Positions 10,987 through 22,343 of a stretch of DNA of 64,000 nt are shown here, in pieces. The first letter of the stretch is position 1, and each line of letters opens with the position of its first letter. The translations under genes and the position numbers were made by a program. Under the pieces are notes generated by a model that was given only the letters and a program-made list of their open reading frames with translations, was not told the origin of the DNA and made no database searches. The DNA is from Isoetes taiwanensis (lineage: Eukaryota > Streptophyta > Lycopodiopsida > Isoetales > Isoetaceae), in the NCBI GenBank assembly GCA_021234155.1, contig JAJEKV010000003.1, positions 15,050,386 through 15,114,385 on the forward strand, given 5' to 3'.

Positions 10987-12557
10987 TCATCGAGGGGGAA
11001 GCGCTCGAAAGCATGGTCTGCTAGACAGAAAGTAGACAAGAAAGAGCTTCAAGATAAACTGCACAGTGATGCCAAGCCCTCCATCCAAGGCTAACAAAAG
11101 AGTACCAGAAACCCAGTCAACCAAAGGATTATACTCTTGATGCCAGGGCATCCCAATCAAAAGATCCACACTGCCAAGGTCAGCCACCAAAAAAGTACGC
11201 TTGGCGTTAAAACCTTGAATGGAGTATTCCAAATCTTTAACAACCAAGGCGCAAGGTGAAAGTTGACCACGAAAAGCGGACGACAAATCCATCGCATTTG
11301 TCAATGGAAGAGTGGACAAGTCCAACGCCTTCACTAACCTGTCAGAAATCACATCAAACTCACTACCAGGGTCAAAAAGAGCATGCACTTTCTGATCCCG
11401 GACAGTTGCCCAAAAACGCAAAAGCTGACTATGTTCAGGATGGTCTAGTGTATAGGAATGACCCACAAAAGCCACCGTTTTTGTCCCGCTTTCTTTCTTA
11501 GATTCCGGTGGAACTTTAGATGTATCTGATTTTGAATCCCCTTTTTCCTTTGGGGTGTACCTGGAACATTCAAAAAATTTATGGTCAGGACTAGAGCAAA
11601 TAAAACACTTATGCTCACGACGGAGGCGATTCTTCCGAGCCATATAGGATTCTTTAGGCTCCCTCTCTGGCGAAGACTTATCCTCCTCCCGAGAACGCTT
11701 TGCACCTGACCCTAAGACAGAAATAGGAGGAACATGATCTCCATTGGTACGCTCTTCACGATGCACGGGTTTAACAAACTTGTGAGAATGACCCGCGTGG
11801 GAATCATACGACATAGATTTAAACCCCCTTTGTGCATTGATGGCCTGAGTTAATGAAAGACCCTCCTCTTCAACTTTTTCTGCTAGTTTGCAGAGGGCCC
11901 CAAAAGAAAGGTTTGCAGCTTGAAGATCCAACTTGGCTCGGATCCAACGATGGACACTGTCCATCAACTGGTCAGATTTCTCTGCATCATTTTGGCCAAG
12001 CTGGAGACCTTTCTTCAAGACTCTTGCCGAAAAATCACGCGAGCGGACTCCTTGTCTTCTTTGGGTCAAGCTGGTTCCATTCGTGAGCAAATCCGCTCCC
12101 GGTTATGACCCAGAAACCTTTCCTTAATGAGTGTCTCAAACTCTGCAAATGTTGTGATCGGAGTTTCCTTGGGTCGGTGCTTGAGTAGATCAAGCCACCA
12201 ATCCTTAGCGACCCCTCCTAAGTGACGTTCAGCAAAATAAAGCTGAGTGTCATCATCATCTTTGGTTTTGGCGAAATATGAGTTCAGATCCCGCAACCAT
12301 GCAAAGAGTTCCTCCGCATCATCCGTGGCTGCCAAATAAGGTTTGAACTCAATTTTCACATTCGCGCCAGTCTTAATACCACTGACACGTGGATGTCCTG
12401 CATCATGCGACAGCTTCAACTGCCGAACTTCGGCCCGAAGCGAGTCCATGTCACGAAGCTCTGTATGCGAGCTAAAGCGACTTCCAACTTTTCGCTCAAA
12501 ATCGCATTGTCGGTCTCCAACTCCATTATCCGATCCACTTCCCGGTAGTTGGTCCAT
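10987..12557 (-). pseudogene. gag-protease of short-LTR chromovirus copy C (truncated)
   Basis: Gag starts at ATG 12557 just inside the PBS. The N-terminal gag domain includes AEELFAWLRDLNSYFAKT and AKDWWLDLLKHRPKETP. A frameshift at about 12066-12090 moves coding to a second frame that holds a perfect CCHC knuckle ([14 protein letters not shown] near 11590) and the retropepsin-like segment [12 protein letters not shown] near 11370, with Asp-Pro-Gly-Ser in place of the usual Asp-Ser/Thr-Gly, and LIGMPWH near 11140. Similarity to the other copies stops after LLLALDGG (about 11088), and the remaining codons are unrelated sequence. RT, RNase H and integrase are absent. Confidence 0.85.
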
Positions 12558-12568
12558 CACAACTTGAA

Positions 12569-12580
12569 GCTCTGATACCA
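12569..12580 (-). other. primer-binding site, initiator-Met tRNA (copy C)
   Basis: On minus the 12 bases read TGGTATCAGAGC, complementary to the 3' end of plant initiator methionine tRNA, one base inside the LTR end. It marks 12582-12786 as a 5' LTR. Confidence 0.9.
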
Positions 12581-12581
12581 C

Positions 12582-12786
12582 TGAAACGCACAAATGACGT
12601 GCTAGCTATACTCACCACCCAACCACGAGCTCAGCACAGAAAACTGAATGCCCCTTGAGCTCTCCCCCGAGCCTCTTTATAGCTAGCAGCCCTCCATGCA
12701 TGCATGCAACCTCTTAGGGATGCATGCAACCCCTTTATGGATGCATGCAACCCCTATCTGGACGTCCACGTCCAGTGTCTATTGCA
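12582..12786 (-). repeat. 5' LTR of copy C (205 bp)
   Basis: On minus it starts TGCAATAGACACTGG and ends TTTCA just before the PBS. It contains TATAAA (GCTATAAAGAGGC) downstream of a cluster of CATGCATG motifs. Its upstream border abuts the broken protease of copy B directly, with no polypurine tract between them. Confidence 0.88.
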
Positions 12787-14210
12787 TTATGCCAGGGCAT
12801 CCCAATCAAAAGATCCACACTGCCAAGGTCAGCCACCAAAAAAGTACGCTTGGCGTTAAAACCTTGAATGGAGTATTCCAAATCTTTAACCACCAAAGCA
12901 CAAGGTGAAAGTTGACCACGAAAAGCGGACGACAAATCCATCGCATTTGTCAATGGAATAGTGGATAAGTCCAACGCCTTCACTAACCTGTCAGAAATCA
13001 CATCAAACTCACTACCAGGGTCAAAAAGAGCATGCACTTTCTGATCCCGGACAGTTGCCCAAAAACGCAAAAGCTGACTATGTTCAGGATGGTCTAGTGT
13101 ATAGGAATGACCTACAAAAGCCACCGTCTTTGTCCCGCTTTCTTTCTTCGATTCCGGTGGAACTTTAGATGAGCCTGGTTTTGAATCCCCTTTTTTCTTT
13201 GGGGTGTACCTGGGACATTCAAAAAATTTATGGTCAGGACTAGAGCAAATAAAACACTTATGCTCACGACGGAGGCGATTCTTCCGAGCCATATAGGATT
13301 CTTTAGGCTCCCTCTCTTGCGAAGACTTATCCTCCTCCCGAGAACGCTTTGCACCTGACCCTAAAGCAGAAAGAGTAGGAACATGATCTCCATTGTTACG
13401 CCCTTCACGATGCGGGTTTAACAAACTTGTGAGAATGACCCGCTTTGGGAATCATATGACATAGGTTTAAACCCCTTTGTGCATTGATGGCCTGAAAGTT
13501 AATGAAAGACCTTCCTCTTCAACTTTTTACGCTAGTTTGCGAGAGGGCCCCAAAAGAAAGGTTTGCGGCTTGAAGATCCAACTTGGCTCGGATCCAACGA
13601 TGGACCTTTGCCCATCAACCGGTCGATTTCTCTGCATCATTTTTGCCAAAAGCTGGAGACCTTTCTTCAAGACTCTTGCCGAAAAATCACGAACGGACTC
13701 CTTGTCTTGCTGGGTCAACTGGTTCCATTCTGCGAGCAAATCCCGCTCCCAATTATGACCCAGAAACCTTTCCTTAATGAGTGTCTCAAACTCTGCAAAT
13801 GTTGTGATCGGAGTTTCCTTAGGTCGGTGCTTGAGTAGATCAAGCCACCAATCCTTAGCGACCCCTCCTAAATGACGTTCAGCAAAATAAAGCTGAGTGT
13901 CATCATCATCCTTGGTCTTGGCGAAATATGAGTTCAGATCCCGCAACCATGCAAAGAGTTCCTCTGCATCATCCGTGGCTGCCAAATAAGGTTTGAACTC
14001 AATTTTCACATTCGCGCCAGTCTTAATACTACTGACACGTGGATGTCCTGCATCATGTGACAGCTTCAACTGCCGAACTTCAGCCCGAAGCGAGTCCATG
14101 TCCTGAAGCTCCTGTATGCGAGCTAAAGCAGCTTCCAACTTTTCGCTCAAAATCGCATTGTCGGTCTCCAACTCCATTACCCGATCCACTTCCGCAGCGG
14201 ATTGGTCCAT
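12787..14210 (-). pseudogene. gag-protease of copy B (truncated at LTR of copy C)
   Basis: Gag begins at ATG 14210. Its N-terminus is a predicted coiled coil (many Leu/Glu heptads, residues 10-50), followed by the gag domain. The frame shifts between about 13527 and 13430, then carries the CCHC knuckle [14 protein letters not shown] near 13255 and the [12 protein letters not shown] protease near 13020. Coding ends abruptly after LIGMPWH at 12787, where the LTR of copy C begins. It is very similar to copies C and D. Confidence 0.85.
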
Positions 14211-14221
14211 CACAACTTGAA

Positions 14222-14233
14222 GCTCTGATACCA
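14222..14233 (-). other. primer-binding site, initiator-Met tRNA (copy B)
   Basis: TGGTATCAGAGC on minus, one base inside the LTR end at 14235. It shows that the LTR at 14235-14447 acts as a 5' LTR for gag copy B. Confidence 0.9.
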
Positions 14234-14234
14234 C

Positions 14235-14447
14235 TGAAATGCACGAATGACGTGCTAGCTATACTCGCCACCCAACCACGAGCTCAGCACAGATACTGAA
14301 TGCCTGATGAGCTCTCCCCCAGGCCTCTTTATAGCTAGCAACCCTCCATGCATGCATGCAACCCCTCTAGGAATGCATGCAACCTCTTAGGGATGCATGC
14401 AAATGCATGCAATCCCTCTCTGGACGTCCACGTCTAGTGTCTATTGC
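14235..14447 (-). repeat. LTR of copy B (213 bp), directly joined to LTR A
   Basis: Nearly identical to the neighbouring LTR A, in the same orientation. On minus it runs from GCAATAGACACTAGACG (the expected first T is missing) to GCATTTCA. It contains the same TATA and RY-motif block. No host DNA separates it from LTR A. Confidence 0.88.
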
Positions 14448-14661
14448 TGAAATGCACGAATGACGTGCTAGCTATACTCGCCACCCAACCACGAGCTCAG
14501 CACAGATACTGAATGCCTGATGAGCTCTCCCCCGAGCCTCTTTATAGCTAGCAACCCTCCATGCATGCATGCAACCCCTCTAGGGATGCATGCAACCTCT
14601 TAGGGATGCATGCAAATGCATGCAATCCCTCTCTGGACGTCCACGTCCAGTGTCTATTGCA
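14448..14661 (-). repeat. 3' LTR of copy A (214 bp)
   Basis: On minus it begins TGCAATAGACACTGG directly after a polypurine tract and ends GCATTTCA, so it is the 3' LTR of the pol at 14706-17541. TATAAA lies at about 14536-14548 on minus, so the R/U5 part is only about 90 bp. Confidence 0.9.
14560..14625 (-). promoter_or_regulatory. RY-motif (CATGCA) cluster upstream of the LTR TATA box
   Basis: Repeated CATGCATG/TGCATGCA blocks separated by CCCTCTAGGG-like spacers sit just upstream of GCTATAAAGAGGC. The same arrangement occurs in LTR B (14345-14413), LTR C (12693-12752) and LTR D (32621-32672). In plants CATGCA is the RY element bound by B3 factors of the ABI3/FUS3/LEC2 and VAL families. 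That these factors act here is inference. Confidence 0.6.
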
Positions 14662-14677
14662 TTCCCTCCCCCTTGAC
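14662..14677 (-). other. polypurine tract of copy A
   Basis: On minus GTCAAGGGGGAGGGAA precedes the LTR start, between the pol stop (14706) and the 3' LTR. It is the plus-strand primer site. Confidence 0.85.
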
Positions 14678-14705
14678 ATCGCAGCAGTCCTCTGCTGCAA
14701 GGGAA

Positions 14706-17541
14706 CTAGAGTCCTTTTGCCATCTTAGCATAATCTTTTCTTGGCCCTCGTTTAGGCCGGCTACTAGAAGCCTCCCCAATGTCTTGCGCCTTCCGGCTGT
14801 GATATTCATGCAGAATATCGGAATAGGCCTCTAATAAATTGCCACGAACCCATGAAGCGTCCTCCAAAGGCTTATTGACAAACTTAACCAAATATTGCTT
14901 AGAACCACTAGTGGATTTATCATTCAGAATTGTTTCCGGCTCAAAAACTTCGGAATCCTCAATCAATTCTGGTTCGCTTATTCGCCCTAGTTGGGGCAAA
15001 TCTTTTCCTTGATAGGCTTTTAAAAATGAGACATTAACAACGTCATGCATTTTCCAATCTTGAGGTAATCGCAACTTATATGCATTCTCATTGATAACTT
15101 TAATGACTTGAAAGGGTCCATGGAATCGAGGCGCCAACTTAAGGTCTTTTTCTTTGGCGTCCTTCTTAAAGTGGCCTTTGTGAATCCTCATCCATACCCA
15201 ATCACCTTCCTTAAAAGTCATTGTTTGCTGTATCTTAGATGATTTCTTGAGAAAAGTAGCTTGAGCATCCTGAATACGAGCCTGAAGCAAGTCTATAAGA
15301 TCTTTATGCTCAAGAATAAAATCATCAGCAGCAGGAACATCATCACACACTCTAAAGAGTGGTTCCCGAACCGGCTGACCATAGACTGTCTGAAAAGGTG
15401 TCATCTTAATGGTAGACTGAACGGTGTTATTATAAACAAACTCAGCAAGAGGCAAGTAGGGTTCCCAATGTCCCTGATGTTCATTGACAAATCCTCTTAA
15501 GATGGACGAAATAACCTTATTTACCACCTCGGATTGCCCATCAGTCTGTGGATGAAAAGCAGTGGAAAACCGTAATTCAGTTCCTAATTGCATAAATAGG
15601 GCCTTCCAGAATTTGCTTGTGAACTTAGTATCTCGGTCTGAAATAATGATCTTAGGGAGACCATGCAGACGAAATATCTCTTTAATAAAAATAGTTGCAG
15701 CATCATAAGCTTTTAATTTATTTGAACAAGGAATAAAGTGTGCTTGCTTAGTCAAACAATCCACAACTGTCCAAATCATATTATTCTTCCGAGAACTCAG
15801 TGGGAAACCTACAATGAAATCCATAGTAACCTGTTCCCACTTACTTTGCGGAATAGGCAAAGGCAAAGGAATACCATGAGGTTTCTTAGGAACTTTCTTA
15901 GTACGTTGGCACGTCACACAAAAACGTATATGAACCATCACATCCCGACGCAAGCCAGGCCAAGTGAAATAGGGTTCAACCTTAGCCAAAGTAGCAGTAA
16001 GCCCACGATGACCTGCAGTAGGTGCATCATGGACTTCCCGAAGAATAAGTTGTCTAAAGGCACGAACAATACATAACTTTGGACCCTTATACAAGAAACC
16101 ATTCGTTATCTTATACCCAAAAGCGTTACCAGTTTGAGCCATCAACCAAATATCTTTATAATCAGGATCAGTTGCATAAAGTTGTTTCATGTCATCCAAA
16201 TGATCAGACTGCGCAATAGAAAGAGAACATACCTCATAACCTCTTCTATTTAATGCGTCCGCAACCACATTCTCCTTACCTGGATGATAATCCACTGTAA
16301 AATCATACTGCTGCATAAACGAAACCCACTTAAGTTGACATTCAGATAAATTTTTCTGGGAAACTATATGTTTGATGCTTTGATGATCAGTCAAAATATG
16401 AACGGCGGAGCCTAAAACATAATGACGCCAAACCTTCAAAGCATGGATAACAGCCAAGAATTCTTTATCATACACACTATATCTACTTTCGGATTCCAAA
16501 AATTTACGACTTTCAAAAGCGATAGGATGATCTTCCTGCATCAAAACTGCACCCAAGGCAGTCCCACTAGCATCAACACACATCAAGTAGGGCACTCCAA
16601 ACTTTGGTAATCGCAGTACAGGAGGGTTAACCATAGCATCCTTCAAAGCCTGAAAAGCAATTTGTTGATTATCACCCCATAAGAAAGGCACATCCTTTTT
16701 AATTAATAAATAGAGTTCTGAAGCAATGCTAGCAAAATTCTTGACAAATTTTCTATAATAACTGCACAATCCCAAAAACGAACGCAAAGCAGTCACTGAA
16801 GACGGACTAGGCCAACTTAAAATTGCATGTACTTTGCTAGGATCCACTTTGAGACCTTCACCGCAGACAATATGGCCTAAGTATTCAATCTCTGATTGAA
16901 AGAATATACTTTTCTTAGTATTGAGCGTGATCCGTTCTTTTCGCAAGCGAGAAAAAACCTCTTGCAAATGCAAATAGTGTTCTTCTAAAGACTTGCTAAA
17001 AACTAAAATATCATCAAAGAAAACAACTACAAAATGACCATGCACATTCTCAAAGATTCGCCCCATTAACCTCGCAAAGGAAGCCGGCGCATTTGTGAGA
17101 CCAAAAGGCATGACGAGAAACTCATAATGTCCAAAAGTCGTTCTAAAGGCTGTTTTATGCACATCTTCTGGCGCCACTTTAAGTTGCCAATAGCCAGACT
17201 TGAGATCTAGACGGCTAAAAACCTTAGCACCTTGTAATTGATCAAATAGATCATCCGCACGTGGAATAGGAAACTTATTTTTTATAGTAATCTTATTCAA
17301 GGCACGGTAGTCAATACACATACGCCAAGAATTGTCCTTTTTCCTGACCAGTAAAACTGGTGCACCAAAAGGTGAGGAACTATGCCGAATTAAACCAGCT
17401 TGAAGTAACTCATCAAGTTGGCACTTAATCTCAGCTTGTTGCCCATGCATTCTCCTATAAGGAGCTTGATTTGGGGGTTCCTTTCCCGGCAAAAGATCAA
17501 TTGTGTGGTCTTCTGGCCGCTGAGGAGGTAATGATGTGGCA
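14706..17541 (-). CDS. pol of copy A: RT, RNase H, integrase, chromodomain (near intact)
   Basis: Over 940 codons are open without interruption, the best-preserved pol in the window. RT begins near [12 protein letters not shown], with VFFDDILVFS near 17020; RNase H has CVDASGTALGAVLMQ near 16570; integrase has the H2C2 finger (HDAPTAGHRG, then CVTCQRTK) and the catalytic residues in MDFIVGFP, ISDRDTKF and HPQTDGQSE. The tail carries the chromodomain core YLVKFVNKPLEDASWV near 14875 and ends in a basic stretch. Gag and protease are missing upstream: at 17538-17541 the pol joins an inverted gag fragment with GGCA shared at the join. The open frame runs on to 17624, but its first 28 residues are read backwards through that gag piece. 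Confidence 0.93.
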
Positions 17542-17657
17542 GCCACGGATGATGCGGAGGAACTCTTTGCATGGTTGCGGGATCTGAACTCATATTTCGC
17601 CAAAACCAAAGATGATGATGACACTCAGCTTTATTTTGCTGAACGTCACTTAGGAGG
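17538..17657 (+). pseudogene. inverted gag fragment, left part
   Basis: Read on +, it encodes part of the short-LTR family gag (DDAEELFAWLRDLNSYFAKT, then AERHLGG), opposite in orientation to the pol on its left. It is cut at 17657 by the nested Gln-primed element and resumes at 28342; joining the two sides across the duplicated GGAGG restores HLGGVAKDWW. Confidence 0.9.
17653..17657. other. target-site duplication, left copy (GGAGG)
   Basis: GGAGG directly precedes the LTR start TGTTGAAGG at 17658, and the same five bases follow the other LTR at 28337-28341. Five bases is the usual length for Ty3/gypsy integration. Confidence 0.92.
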
Positions 17658-19995
17658 TGTTGAAGGTGTTCCTGGCAAAACCTTCAACCTCAGTGGTTTA
17701 GAACCTCCAGGTTGCTTAAGGCAACCACTCTGAGTGCAAAGATTCCAGAAAAATGCACAAGAGTTCACTAAGAGTGAGTTTCCCTGAAGATAAAAAAGTC
17801 TGCCTCACAAAATAAGTTGCAGGATGTGATCTATGAAGCTATGGACCTGGATATCTTTCTACTAGATGCTCAATACTTGACACAATCTAACTGCAAAAAC
17901 TCAACAAGGTCAGGGTAGGCTAGGTAGGACGAAATCAGATCACTGACCCAGTCAATTTTGGTCAATATCCCTAACCGAGAGCTGAAGTTTGAAACTCGAC
18001 ATTGGTGGTGAATTTTCTGGAGCTACCAGCTCTATCTTTCTCAGATTTGTCTGCACACCAAGGGCCAACTTTTTCCTTTGACCAGAAGGGACCTAATTTT
18101 TCTTTTGATAATTTTTTGCCTAAGACTATGAGAAGAGAATAAACTCGAGAGAGAATGTTTACTATAGGTGAACTGTGCGTGTATTTAGCATTGCCTGGCT
18201 CTACAGATTTGCAACTTAGGCAGACAGCACACAACTAACGGTTTGTGCAGGCACTAGACACTCAACCAATAACAATTTTCTCTTTTTGGAAAAAGATCAC
18301 AATGCAACTCAAGCAAATTGCTACAAAGGTCGGATTTTCAATTTAATCAGTCACTCAGAAGATACAATGTAATATCCCAAGCTCGGGGTCTTGGGCACAG
18401 GGTTAAATAGGTACACATATAAAATCCGGAGTATTGAGTCAACAATCCAGATCAAAGGTAAACATAGGAGGTCAGAAACAAGCTCAAGATTATCAAGCCG
18501 GTCCTTCTTCAAGCCAAATCTTTCTTCTTTGCCTTCAAGCCCTCGAAAATCTTACGTGTGTGAAATCCCCTTTTGTAGAATGTTCTGTTCCGTTGAGATC
18601 TCAATTATTTCCCTCCAATCTTCTGTCTTCTAGCTCGCACTAAGCATTCATGGCATTAAACATGATGATTCGGCCAGTTTAGGTAGTGATTTAATGGTTT
18701 GTTTGGCGGATTGAGCGGATCTTGGCGTTTTTCAGATTTAGGTTTTTGGTAGTTGAGCTCAATATCCCACAGGCCTGATCGAATTTGGGAGACAAGGTAT
18801 ATAAGGGCTAAAAAATCCATTCTTTCTGATTATTGCGTGCAGTGTCCACGTGGGATTCGGTACCTCCACCGCCCCACACGCCCGGATGCTCCACGCGGCA
18901 GGGGGGGATTGGCTTGGAAGAGAAATTAGGCTGGGGGGGGTAGATAGGAAAATTTTTGCACCCTTTACACCCTATGGCACGATTCCCTAGAAAACATATA
19001 TCATGCCTAGAATAAGGCCTTTTCTCAAAATTCTTTTTTTCTAGGGGAATCTTTTTTTGTGCCCTATAATATTCTGGGGTCTTTTTTCACCATAGAGCTC
19101 TTTGGAATTTGGAAAAAATTTGGGGAGTGGATGGAGTGGCATTTGAAAAAGATGGCATGGCCAGGTAATGGCCAATGGGAATGATGACGTGTCAGCCCAC
19201 TTGAATTTGAAAATTCTCTCTAGTCAAAATTTTTAGAATGATGTGGAGATGATGTGTGTGAATGATGAGGTGTCAAAAGTGATGTGGCAACAATGATATT
19301 TTGGAATGAATTTTGATTTGAATGAGAGTTTGAGATGAAAAGGATAAAATGGTGATGGGTGTGATGTGTGTAGTATGGTGTAGAGGGACTTGGCACATCT
19401 AGTGCTCATTAGGAAGCCAAAAATTTTGTGGAGCATCTTTGAGGCATCTTTGAGGCATATTTGAATTTTGAGCATTTCCCTTAGGGATTTTGCAAGCCTC
19501 TCTACATTTTGCTCAAGTTGCATGGAATGTTGACTTCATAAGCAAAGTTGTGACTATGTCAAGTCTCTCTTGAACTAGTGGATGATGAAGCAAGTGGGTG
19601 TTTTATGAAGGTGTATTTTGACTAGAAAGAACTTTCAAGGTCAAGTTTGACTTTGGGAGGTGTATGAGTAAGGAGCCAAGGTTCAATGCTATTTGGGATG
19701 GTGGAGTGGATGAGGATGGAAATCAAAAAAATGCCAAAGATGCCAAGCTCATAAATGATCACATACCATGGAATGCTCTTCAAGGGATCTTTTTTCTCTT
19801 CTTCTCTACACTTCCCATGCTTGTTTGACCTTTTTGTATCTCTTGAGTGACTTGAGTCAATTGTCCTTCCTTTGCTCTTCAAACTTGAGTGTATGCTAGT
19901 GAAGCATTCTCCTAATATCTTGCAAATTGAACCAAACTGATAGGATTAGTGCTAATACATGCTTGGCTCTTACATGCTGCCATAGCATGGCAGCA
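17658..19995 (-). repeat. 3' LTR of the Gln-primed element (2338 bp)
   Basis: On + it runs from TGTTGAAGG to ATGGCAGCA, so on minus it starts TGCTGCCAT and ends CCTTCAACA. It matches 25993-28336 over its full length. It contains homopolymer G runs near 18900. The minus ORFs at 19233-19523 and 19622-19882 recur unchanged in the other LTR but show no protein-like features. Confidence 0.93.
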
Positions 19996-20639
19996 TTATG
20001 CCAAACAAAAAGAGAAGGCTGGTCCTCCAGCCCCTTTTGACTAGCTGCTTGATAACTCTTGACATGTTCTCCAGCCAGTTGCCAATATGAGAATATGGTT
20101 GGCAACTCAATGACCTGCATATGGATTGGAAGGTGATAGATCGATATTATGAGCGTGCATATGATGCTACTTTCGGATGAACACTGCATGGAAAATAAAT
20201 CTCTTTAGTTATGAGAAGGCTGCGGGATGGTGGTATGATGGCGGCGGCTTGGGAAATTTATTGGCAATGTAGGATGGCTTTACGATGCAATGAGGTCAAC
20301 TCTTGATCGGATGACGGATGGAGATGAACATAGGAATGCACACGTATGTGAAGATAAAGCTTGTTAGTATGAGTGAGTTGCTGGTGTGGAGGCAATGTCG
20401 GCAACTCCGGATGATGAAGATCAATGTAGTGCAATGGAAGAGATGTGTAAAAGACATGCTCGGATGCACCTGCATGGAACCATGATCATTAGTATCAATT
20501 CACTCCCTCGGTTGATCACAATCTGCATAGCAACACTTATAAACTCATTAAAACACAAATAACAACTCTAAAAGCGAGAACTACACTTACTAAGACAGGC
20601 CCGACCGATCTAGCTTTAACCCTATGTACTAACTAAACC

Positions 20640-21830
20640 TAGCTACATCTTACCACGGAGATTTTTAGTTGAGCAGTAAAGGGCAACATGTTGTTGCCAA
20701 TACCTTTTAGGTGCACAATGTTGATAGGGTTCATCAATTCTCGCCATCAACAACATCCTTGACCAATATGAATCCTTGCCATTTGTTCCTATTACTTCAA
20801 ATGGTCCTTCCCAAAGATTTTCGAACTTTGTTGCCATATCTTCCCTTGCTTTGTTCCACTTTAACACTAACTCTCCTTCTTTCAAGACTCCACGTAATTT
20901 ATGTCTTTGCTTTGAAGGCTGCAATATCCTTGGCCTTTTTCCTCATAATTGCATTCTCAGCCTCATATCTATGCTCCTCAAGCTGCATCAATCTCACAAA
21001 TCTGTCTTTTAGAGCATCATCCATTTCCAAATTTATCTGATAGGCCAGTCTGAGTGATGGAAGCTCTAACTCTATAGGCAATCTTGATTCTATCCCATAC
21101 ACCAAGCTGAAAGGGGTGTGCTTTGTAGCCACTTTGATGGTAGTTCTGTATGCCCAAAGTGCATCATGAAGTTTTAAATGCCAATCCTTTTTGAAACAAC
21201 GATGGTCTTCTTGAGGATTGATTTGAGAGTCTTATTGGTTGACTCTGCTGGCCATTTCCACGAGGGTAATAGGATGAACTCTTGGTGTGTTTAACTTTCA
21301 AGGTGGCTAGAAGTAATGCAATTGCATTGTTGATGAATTGGCTGCCTCTATCAGAAACAATTTTGAAAGGGATACCAAATCTGGCACAGATATTTTCATG
21401 TAGAAACCTTGCAGTGGCTTGGGCATTGGCTTCTCTCAAAGGAATTGCCCTCGCCCATTTGGTAAAATGTCGGTGGCAACTAATATAAACTGGTGTTGCT
21501 GTGGAAGGTGGGTCTATGGGGCCTATAAAATCCAGCCCCCACATTTGGAAAGGTCCAGGGGAAATTATGGCGGTCGGGGCATTTGGTTGTAAGGTTCTTT
21601 TGCCAAAAATCGACATTTATGGCAGCATTTTATAGCTTCATAACAATCCTTAAAGAGAGTAGGCCAAAAGTATCGACCTTAAAATCTTTTTGCGGTTGTG
21701 TATGCTGCAAAGTGTCCTCCACAAACTCCCTCATGACACGCCTCGATTATCATTCTAGCCTCTTCTTTATCCACACATCTCAGCAAGACTCCCTCCTTGT
21801 CAACTTTGCATAGGATCCCTTCAATTAGCT
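20640..21830 (-). pseudogene. integrase of the Gln-primed element (broken)
   Basis: Fragments in several frames give the integrase order. Near 21650-21750 is an H2C2 finger (CHEGVCGGHF, then CCHKC) with one in-frame stop. At 21164-21616 is the catalytic core, with WGLDFIGP, the Asp of KIVSDRGSQF and a YYPRGNGQ segment where the catalytic Glu should follow. Near 20900-21132 is FSLVYGIESRLPIELELPS, typical of the end of the core, and at about 20800 a basic GPFEVI tail. Frameshifts separate the parts. Confidence 0.8.
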
Positions 21831-21941
21831 TTGAACTTCTTGCACTTGTCCCTAAATCTTCTTTCTTATTTGCTACTCAAGTTCTTAGGTAACTCATTGC
21901 TTTCCAAATAGTTTACGATGTCAAATTGCCAATCAATGTTT

Positions 21942-22343
21942 TTACGCATCAACAGAGATCAAGTTTGTTAGATTGTCATCATCACATAAACCATCTTGAT
22001 CTTCATGCTCAAACAACACAAGTGGAAGATAGGAGCTGGGATTCTCGATCAACTTTACCACCTTTACAGTAATATCATAAGCTTGGATCTTACAAGCCCA
22101 CCTGCACAGTTTAGCCTTTGGCTGCTTTTTTGCAAATAGGAGTGAAAAAGGATTTTGCCTCATGAACACTTGCACCTGATTGTTTTGCAGAAGATGTCCT
22201 TGTCTCTCTATTAAAAACATCAGGGCTGCTGCACTTTTCTCCAACCTGGGATATCTAATTTCAGTATCAGACCACATCTTGCTTGCAAAAGTAATTACAT
22301 GATCCCCTTGTAGCAGTGCCAAACCAATTGCTTTTTTTGTCAC
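21942..22343 (-). pseudogene. RNase H of the Gln-primed element
   Basis: The segment AIGLALLQGDHVITFASKMW followed by RYPRLEKSAAALMFLIERQ matches the Ty3/gypsy RNase H layout. It is open over 133 codons and then lost to stops before the integrase finger. Family-typical Asp residues are only partly visible. Confidence 0.72.

Noticed and set aside
17536-17733. Apparent gene starting in gag and ending after the nested LTR begins
   Set aside because: It is the gag fragment read past the insertion border at 17657; the last codons are LTR sequence.
19233-19882. Two minus ORFs that recur identically at 27574-27864 and 27963-28223
   Set aside because: They lie inside the two LTRs of one element, so their identity follows from the LTR duplication. 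The sequences are not protein-like.
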